DNA of 10,631 nucleotides, taken from RGIG8748 sp045545635. Its GTDB lineage: Bacteria > Bacillota > Clostridia > UMGS1810. Positions 6,457-10,631 of this stretch are shown one piece after another. A program made the position numbers and the translations under genes. The stretch is taken from positions 1 to 10,631 of the forward strand of contig JAZQBI010000172.1 of the NCBI GenBank assembly GCA_045545635.1. Reading direction: 5' to 3'. The notes under the pieces were generated by a model, which did no database searches, was not told where the DNA came from, and worked only from the letters and a program-made list of their open reading frames with translations. Positions within the stretch are counted from its first letter, which is position 1; each line of letters opens with the position of its first letter.

Positions 6457-6825
6457 ATGGAAAAAGGCAAGAAAAACTGGGTATTCTGTGACGGATATCT
6501 TCCTCCTCACGGAGATAACCCCGATTTTGAAGGACACGAAGCACTCATGCTCACAAACTTAAATGACGAAAAGGCAACAATTGAGCTTACATTTATCTTT
6601 GAGGACAGAGCACCCGAGTCCGGTATCATTGTAGAGCTTGACGGTATGAGAACAACCTGCGTAAGACTCGACAAGCCAATGGGCGAAAAGAACTTCAAGC
6701 TTGATGAGTCCGTTCAGTACACCGTATGGGCAAAAAGCGATGTTCCCATCTGTGCTTGCTTCGGCAGACTTGATGTCCGCCAGACCAATATGGCATATTA
6801 CAGTGTAGAAGGCTACACATTCTGA
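6457..6825 (+). CDS. ASRT-family (sensory rhodopsin transducer-like, DUF1362) small ligand-binding protein
   Basis: 122 residues, soluble, no signal peptide or membrane segment. It follows the Anabaena sensory rhodopsin transducer closely along its length: W8 and DGYLPPHG (12-19) match EGYIPPYG, HEALMLTN (27-34) matches HETVCILN, IELTFIFEDRAPE (42-54) matches VEITIYYSDREP, RTTCVR (65-70) matches RTKHVR, and SDVPI with RLDVRQ (94-109) matches SNVPI and RLDSRQ. The ASRT fold is an all-beta tetramer, and a published family analysis proposed it as a prokaryotic small-molecule (probably sugar-related) binding domain. There is no rhodopsin gene in the window, and the operon partners are metabolic enzymes, so a light-signalling role is unlikely. 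It is the last gene of the operon; AGGAGG overlaps the stop of the preceding gene. Its precise role is unknown. Confidence 0.88.
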   Translation: MEKGKKNWVFCDGYLPPHGDNPDFEGHEALMLTNLNDEKATIELTFIFEDRAPESGIIVELDGMRTTCVRLDKPMGEKNFKLDESVQYTVWAKSDVPICACFGRLDVRQTNMAYYSVEGYTF

Positions 6826-6839
6826 TTACGAAAAATTTT

Positions 6840-6882
6840 CCGTATGCAATGTCAAAAAAAGATATTGCATACGGGATTTTTT
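6840..6882 (+). terminator. intrinsic terminator of the php / M24 / ASRT operon
   Basis: An 11-bp perfect stem CCGTATGCAAT (6840-6850) with its complement (6864-6874), a 13-nt A-rich loop, then GA and six T (6877-6882). It lies 14 bp after the ASRT-like stop codon. Confidence 0.85.
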
Positions 6883-6893
6883 AGTGTTAAAAT
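6865..6893 (+). promoter_or_regulatory. possible promoter of the rhamnosidase gene, overlapping the terminator stem
   Basis: TTGCAT (6865-6870, inside the 3' arm of the terminator), 17 nt, TAAAAT (6888-6893). The -35 match is weak (3 of 6) and the -10 match is good. Transcription would begin around 6900, before the GGAGGGTG site. The alternative is read-through of the terminator. Confidence 0.4.
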
Positions 6894-6911
6894 TCATATA
6901 TAAAACCATTT

Positions 6912-6919
6912 GGAGGGTG
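6912..6919 (+). promoter_or_regulatory. ribosome binding site that fixes the ATG at 6925
   Basis: GGAGGGTG followed by 5 nt and ATG. An in-frame TTG at 6910 runs into this motif and is rejected as start. Confidence 0.85.
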
Positions 6920-6924
6920 ACAAT

Positions 6925-8598
6925 ATGAGCCTTACGGATTTCAGATACAGTTTCCACAAAAATCTGCTTACAAAAAAATATCTCGTACCTACACGGGTTG
7001 TATGTGCCGACAGGGTGAAAAATTCGGAGTATCTCACAGATGATACATACCGTCAGCCGGTACACAGAAATGGTGTAAAAAACTGCATTATAGAAAAGGA
7101 TGGTTACATAGTACTGGACTTTGGCAGTGAGCTTCAGGGCGGAATAGAGATTAATGTTTATTCTGTGGATGACGGAAGCTGCGAGACCTGCTCCAACGGA
7201 AAACTCCGCATTGTCTTTGGCGAGAGCGTAAGTGAGGCACTGTCCGACATAGGAGACGGAAAAGGCGGAGTAAATGATCACTCCACAAGAGATATGACTG
7301 TGCATACAACAGCACTTTCCAATATGCGTTACGGAGACACGGGATTCCGTTTTGTCCGTATTATAGCGGTGGACTCCAATGTGCACATAGCAGGTATCAA
7401 GGGAGTTTTGGAATACAGGGATATTCCATATGCGGGTACTTTCCGTTGCAGTGATGACAGAGTAAACAAAATATTTGATACAGCAGTATATACTGCACAT
7501 CTCAATATGAATGAATATATGTGGGATGGCATAAAGCGTGACCGTCTTGTGTGGATTGGGGATTTTCATCCGGAGATGTCTACCGTGTCTGCCATTTTCG
7601 ACTATGACAAATGTGTGGAAAATACTCTTGATTTTGCAAGGGATAATTACGCTATAGATGATAACAACAGTTGGATGATTTTTGCAAGCTACTCTGCCTG
7701 GTGGATAATTGCCCACAGGGACTGGTATATGCAAAACGGCAGATTTGACTATCTTCTTGAGCAAAAGGAATATATGTATGCTCTTGCAGAGCGATTTACA
7801 GATTCGGTTCTTCCTGACGGTACACTGAATTTCGGCACTTCACACTATTTTGTGGATTGGAGCTCCTGCGATACAGAGTGGATGGAGGCAGGATTCAGGG
7901 GGTGCATAAAGCTGGGACTTACCGCCGCTTCGGAAATTTTTGGAATTTACGGCGATGATGCAATGAAGAAAAGATGCCTTGAAACCGCATCGTACTTAGG
8001 CAAAAAGAAGGCACCCTATGAGGGCAACAGACAGGTTTGCGCAATGACTGTGCTCTCGGATTTGTATGATGATACATCCCTTACGGATATTCTCTGCAAA
8101 AACTTACCCCAGGGCATGTCCACATTTTACGGATACTATGTTCTCCTTGCCCTTGCCAAAAAAGGTAAAACCCAAGAGGCGATTGAGGCAATGAAAGCAT
8201 ATTGGGGAGCAATGCTGGATATGGGGGCGACTACTTTCTGGGAAGATTTTGATATGGACTGGCTGGAAAATGCATCTCCCATAGACGAAATTCCTGTAGC
8301 GGGGAAGAATGACATACATGCCACCTATGGAAAATATTGCTACAAAAAGCTTCGTCTCAGTCTGTGCCACGGATGGGCAAGCGGACCGGCACCCTTTGTT
8401 ATGAAACACATTCTCGGTGTTAATGTACTGGAGCCGGGATGCAAAAAGATTTCGGTAACACCTTTCCTCGGAGGCCTTGAATGGGCAGAGGGTACATATC
8501 CCACACCATACGGAACAGTTAAAATTGAACACAGAAAAATTAACGGCAGAATTGAAACAAAAATATCTGCCCCGGAAGAAATAGAAATTACGGAGTGA
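6925..8598 (+). CDS. alpha-L-rhamnosidase-like six-hairpin glycosidase (GH78-type), short form
   Basis: 557 residues from ATG 6925, with no signal peptide, so probably cytoplasmic. The N-terminal beta-sandwich (about 1-170) includes VLDFGSELQGGIEI, which is common in this group. The (alpha/alpha)6 barrel (about 175-470) contains MWDGIKRDRLVWIGDFHPE (199-217), the counterpart of the GH78 RDERLGWxGD motif with the expected acidic residue (D206). GATTFWEDF follows, with E440 at the position of the GH78 general base. CHGWASGPAPF and a C-terminal beta-sandwich (about 495-557) complete the protein. GH78 enzymes are usually 700-1,000 residues, so this is a compact member lacking accessory modules. 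It would remove alpha-linked L-rhamnose or a similar sugar from imported glycosides. The kinase gene begins 7 bp after its stop. Substrate specificity is not established. Confidence 0.85.
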   Translation: MSLTDFRYSFHKNLLTKKYLVPTRVVCADRVKNSEYLTDDTYRQPVHRNGVKNCIIEKDGYIVLDFGSELQGGIEINVYSVDDGSCETCSNGKLRIVFGESVSEALSDIGDGKGGVNDHSTRDMTVHTTALSNMRYGDTGFRFVRIIAVDSNVHIAGIKGVLEYRDIPYAGTFRCSDDRVNKIFDTAVYTAHLNMNEYMWDGIKRDRLVWIGDFHPEMSTVSAIFDYDKCVENTLDFARDNYAIDDNNSWMIFASYSAWWIIAHRDWYMQNGRFDYLLEQKEYMYALAERFTDSVLPDGTLNFGTSHYFVDWSSCDTEWMEAGFRGCIKLGLTAASEIFGIYGDDAMKKRCLETASYLGKKKAPYEGNRQVCAMTVLSDLYDDTSLTDILCKNLPQGMSTFYGYYVLLALAKKGKTQEAIEAMKAYWGAMLDMGATTFWEDFDMDWLENASPIDEIPVAGKNDIHATYGKYCYKKLRLSLCHGWASGPAPFVMKHILGVNVLEPGCKKISVTPFLGGLEWAEGTYPTPYGTVKIEHRKINGRIETKISAPEEIEITE

Positions 8599-8605
8599 AA
8601 ATGCA

Positions 8606-9544
8606 ATGAATAAGTATATTCTTACAGTAACACTTAACCCTTGTATAGACAGAACAATAGCCATAGATGGCTTTAACTACGGAGGACTCAACTGCCCCTT
8701 GTACATCCGTGACGATGTTGGGGGCAAGGGTATAAATGTCTCCAAGGTGCTATCGGACAGCGGAATGGAAATCTGCACCTATGCACTTGCCGCAGGCGGC
8801 AACGGAAACAAAGTCAAGGAATGTGTAGCATCTGTTGGCGGAAGAGGAATTTTTACAGATTGCGAGGGCGAAACCCGTGTCAACATCAAGCTTCAGGATA
8901 CAAAAAGCGGTATCACTACGGAAATCAACGACAGAAGCTTTGGTATTTCCGAAGATAAAGCCGAAGTTATAGAAAAAACAATCACAGAGCTTCTTCCTGA
9001 TTGCTGTATTATGGTGTTATCCGGAAGCCTGCCGCAAGGGATAGACAATGGATTTTATGCTTGCCTTATAAACAAAGCAAATCAAGCAGGCGTAAAGGTT
9101 ATACTGGATGCCGACGGAGATAAGCTTAAAGAGGGAATCGGGGCAAAGCCCTATGCCATAAAACCCAATATTCACGAATTCGGACAGTTAAACGGCAAGG
9201 AATATCAAAGCAAAAATGAGCTTATACAAGATATGAAAAAATATGTTGACAGCGGTATATCTCTTGTTGCAGTGTCTATGGGTGCAGAGGGTGCCATATT
9301 TGCAGACAAAACAGGCGTAGCGAGCGCAAAGCCATTTGATATTAAATGCGAAAGCACCGTGGGTGCAGGAGATTCAATGGTGGCGGCTATGGCGTACTGC
9401 ATCAGCAAAGGAGAGAGTCTTGTAAGCATAGCAAAGCACTGTACTGCCGCAGGGACACTCACATCGTCAAAAAAGGGTACAGAGGTGTGCAGCTTCCGTG
9501 AGATTTCGGAGCGTATGGATGAAGTGAAAATATCTCATATTTGA
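8606..9544 (+). CDS. PfkB-family sugar-phosphate kinase (1-phosphofructokinase / tagatose-6-phosphate kinase type)
   Basis: 312 residues. The ribokinase/PfkB fold is shown by TLNPCIDRT (9-17), the first signature VGGKGINVSKVL (38-49), SGSLPQGI (139-146), IKPN (185-188), and the second signature STVGAGDSMVAA (250-261), with the anion hole GAGD and catalytic base D256. The LNPxxDR opening places it in the FruK/LacC branch, which phosphorylates fructose-1-phosphate or tagatose-6-phosphate with ATP. No fructose or lactose PTS genes are present here, so the true substrate may be another ketose phosphate from the neighbouring glycoside pathway. GGAG (8592-8595) lies inside the end of the rhamnosidase gene, and the 7-bp gap suggests coupled translation. 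No terminator is obvious after it. Confidence 0.92.
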   Translation: MNKYILTVTLNPCIDRTIAIDGFNYGGLNCPLYIRDDVGGKGINVSKVLSDSGMEICTYALAAGGNGNKVKECVASVGGRGIFTDCEGETRVNIKLQDTKSGITTEINDRSFGISEDKAEVIEKTITELLPDCCIMVLSGSLPQGIDNGFYACLINKANQAGVKVILDADGDKLKEGIGAKPYAIKPNIHEFGQLNGKEYQSKNELIQDMKKYVDSGISLVAVSMGAEGAIFADKTGVASAKPFDIKCESTVGAGDSMVAAMAYCISKGESLVSIAKHCTAAGTLTSSKKGTEVCSFREISERMDEVKISHI

Positions 9545-9547
9545 AAC

Positions 9548-9576
9548 TTGATTATATATACTTTTTATGTTACAAT
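9548..9576 (+). promoter_or_regulatory. sigma-A-type promoter of fucU
   Basis: TTGATT (9548-9553), 17 nt, TACAAT (9571-9576), starting 3 bp after the kinase stop codon. It allows separate expression of the mutarotase. Confidence 0.6.
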
Positions 9577-9602
9577 AAACAAAAACGAAAGGATTGATTA
9601 CT

Positions 9603-10025
9603 ATGTTAAAAGGTATTCCTAAAATCATTCCCCCCGAGCTTCTTAAAATCCTTGCCGAAATGGGACACGGTGATGAAATCGTAATCGGTGACGGTAACTT
9701 CCCCGGAGAAAGATTGGGACAGAGATGTGTCAGATGTGACGGACACAATGTACCGGAGCTTCTGGAAGCAATTCTTCAGATTTTCCCTCTTGATACATAT
9801 GCAAAGCCTGTGTATATTATGGAAAAAGTACCAGGAGACACTGTGGAGACACCTATATGGGACGAATACGCAAAGATTATTAAGCCTTATACAGACGAAG
9901 GTCTCACTCAGGTGGAAAGATACGCATTCTATGACAGAGCAAAGGACGCTTATGCAGTTGTTATGTCGGGAGAATCTGCGCTTTATGCAAACATTATTCT
10001 CAAAAAGGGTGTAGTAACAGACTAA
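9603..10025 (+). CDS. fucU: FucU/RbsD-family sugar mutarotase (L-fucose mutarotase type)
   Basis: 140 residues. It begins MLKGIPKIIPPELLKILAEM, followed by GHGDEIVIGDGNFP with H22 and D30, the residues used by FucU for anomer exchange. The C-terminal part has FYDRAKDAYAVV with R112 and SGESALYANIILKKGV with Y128 and N130, as in E. coli FucU. The enzyme interconverts alpha and beta anomers of a sugar such as L-fucose and is a decamer in the family. The ATG at 9603 is chosen because AAAGGA (9588-9593) is 9 nt upstream; the in-frame TTG at 9594 directly abuts that motif. With a rhamnosidase-like gene upstream, a 6-deoxysugar (rhamnose or fucose) is a reasonable substrate, but that is inference. 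It has its own promoter and terminator. Confidence 0.92.
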   Translation: MLKGIPKIIPPELLKILAEMGHGDEIVIGDGNFPGERLGQRCVRCDGHNVPELLEAILQIFPLDTYAKPVYIMEKVPGDTVETPIWDEYAKIIKPYTDEGLTQVERYAFYDRAKDAYAVVMSGESALYANIILKKGVVTD

Positions 10026-10042
10026 AACAGAATAAAATCACA

Positions 10043-10087
10043 AAACACCTTCCCAAGGAATATTATGATAGCGGGAGGTGTTTTTTT
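10043..10087 (+). terminator. intrinsic terminator after fucU; its 3' arm is also a ribosome binding site
   Basis: Left arm AAACACCTTCCC (10043-10054) pairs with GGGAGGTGTTT (10073-10083) with one bulged T. The loop is about 18 nt, and the run of T reaches 10087. The GGGAGGTG part lies 7 nt before the ATG of the next gene (10088). Confidence 0.8.
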
Positions 10088-10369
10088 ATGCACCGGTTTG
10101 ACATAACTCGATGCAGGGTTGTCAGTATATCGCAAAAATCCGAAAAGGAAATAATAGATTACGGAATAAGAATGGTGGGAGCACCTCTTGAGTGGCCCGA
10201 AACCGAGGGCGAGGGTGTTAAGATAGGGATAATAGATACGGGAGTAGATTGCGATCACATAGAGCTCAAAGACAGAATTGCCGACGGTGTCAACTTTTCG
10301 GGTGGGCACACGGATGACTTTGAAGATGAAAACGGACACGGTACTCACCTGCGATGTACAGGTAAATAG
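10088..10369 (+). pseudogene. truncated subtilisin-like (S8) serine protease gene
   Basis: 93 codons. Residues about 23-88 are clearly an S8 peptidase start: GVKIGIIDTGVDCDH gives the catalytic Asp (in DTG) and NGHGTH the catalytic His. Normally HVAGT and 200 or more residues with the GTSMA-type catalytic Ser follow. Here the reading goes HLRCTGK and stops (TAG at 10367-10369). No subtilase-like reading continues in another frame downstream, so the gene has lost everything after the His motif. It has no signal peptide; intracellular subtilisins also lack one. GGGAGGTG (10073-10080) is a good ribosome binding site but lies in the arm of the fucU terminator, and no promoter of its own is seen. 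The product cannot be an active protease. Confidence 0.8.
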
Positions 10370-10442
10370 CATAAAAAACACATGAAAACACATCCTAAAA
10401 AACTTCATAAAGACTGCTTTAAGAGCAAAAATTAATTTTTAC

Positions 10443-10467
10443 AGGTCATAGAACATGGCCTTTTTTT
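10443..10467 (+). terminator. probable intrinsic terminator downstream of the broken protease
   Basis: AGGTCAT (10443-10449), loop AGAAC, ATGGCCT (10455-10461; 7 pairs including one G-T), followed by a run of seven T (10461-10467). It may be the original terminator of the once longer protease unit. Confidence 0.65.
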
Positions 10468-10621
10468 ATTGCAATTTTTCCTTTTCAAAAAATACGAAGT
10501 GTAGGGATATTTAACATGGGCGATTCTTAACAGTTTAGGTTTTATAATGTCTTATGTTACTCCGTTCTTTGAGGGTGGACAATGGACTGAATAACTTTAA
10601 CTTACACACCAAAGGAAAAAT

Positions 10622-10631
10622 GTGAAAAAAT
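10622..10631 (+). CDS. possible GTG start of a gene leaving the window
   Basis: AAAGGA (10611-10616) is followed after 5 nt by GTG AAA AAA at the window end, which would read M-K-K, a common beginning of signal peptides. Only three codons are visible, so this is a weak suggestion. The overlapping ATG at 10620 is followed directly by TGA and is not a start. Confidence 0.2.

Larger units (their letters stand above)
10370..10631. other. AT-rich DNA without a clear gene after the protease junction
   Basis: This 262-bp stretch is visibly richer in A and T than the genes to its left. I find no convincing coding region in any frame, no tRNA and no recognised insertion-sequence end. It contains a small terminator-like hairpin (10443-10467), an isolated TATAAT (10543-10548) without a good -35 box, and, at the very end, AAAGGA followed by a possible GTG start. 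Confidence 0.6.

Noticed and set aside
6826..7764. A 312-codon open frame on the minus strand opposite the rhamnosidase-like gene
   Set aside because: It is a shadow of the real coding frame, has no recognisable motif, and runs through the terminator at 6840-6882.
8104..8664. A 186-codon minus-strand frame over the rhamnosidase/kinase junction
   Set aside because: It crosses two well-supported plus-strand genes and has an unlikely composition and no family motifs.
9545..9602. A terminator between the kinase and fucU
   Set aside because: There is no stem followed by a T run; the segment reads better as a promoter.
10350..10380. Group II intron 5' end at the protease break (CTGCGAT resembles GTGCGAC)
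   Set aside because: The match is imperfect, the expected downstream intron structure and reverse transcriptase frame are not visible in the remaining 250 bases, and chance resemblance is likely.
1..10631. CRISPR array, tRNA, rRNA or insertion-sequence ends
   Set aside because: I saw no regularly spaced repeats, no cloverleaf-like segments and no transposase motifs anywhere in the window.

Overview
The window reads like chromosomal DNA of a strictly anaerobic, Gram-positive, Clostridia-type bacterium. The reasons are moderate-to-low GC, strong GGAGG-type ribosome binding sites, near-consensus sigma-A promoters with 17-bp spacers in front of almost every transcription unit, and a flavodiiron protein paired with rubredoxin (the O2/NO-scavenging set of anaerobes). 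The species cannot be named from the sequence alone.

Layout. Minus strand, 1-1340: a DUF1934 (YwiB-like) gene cut by the window start, and an 8-oxoguanine DNA glycosylase. A short divergent promoter region (1341-1495) holds a perfect 20-bp-arm palindrome exactly between the two -35 boxes. Everything after it is on the plus strand: an M20 zinc peptidase (1496-2653); a flavodiiron protein plus a 52-residue rubredoxin (2731-4058) closed by a strong terminator; a three-gene operon (4223-6825) of a phosphotriesterase-homology protein, a creatinase-like M24 protein that has lost most of its metal ligands, and a small protein of the Anabaena sensory rhodopsin transducer (ASRT) family; a terminator that overlaps a possible next promoter; a short cytoplasmic alpha-L-rhamnosidase-like protein and a PfkB sugar-phosphate kinase (6925-9544); a FucU/RbsD-type sugar mutarotase with its own promoter (9603-10025); and a subtilisin-like gene broken just after its catalytic His motif (10088-10369), followed by AT-rich DNA with no clear gene.

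How the parts may work together. The left half is housekeeping: DNA repair, peptide turnover and oxidative-stress defence. The block from 4223 to 10025 looks like a small carbohydrate or amidated-sugar catabolic locus. A rhamnosidase would release a deoxysugar, FucU would interconvert its anomers, a PfkB kinase would act on a sugar phosphate, and the Php-like hydrolase, creatinase-like protein and ASRT-like ligand-binding protein form a tight operon of unknown chemistry. No rhodopsin, transporter or regulator gene is visible in the window. The Php / M24 / ASRT trio is the most promising candidate for an undescribed pathway. The broken protease at the right edge marks a probable deletion or insertion junction.
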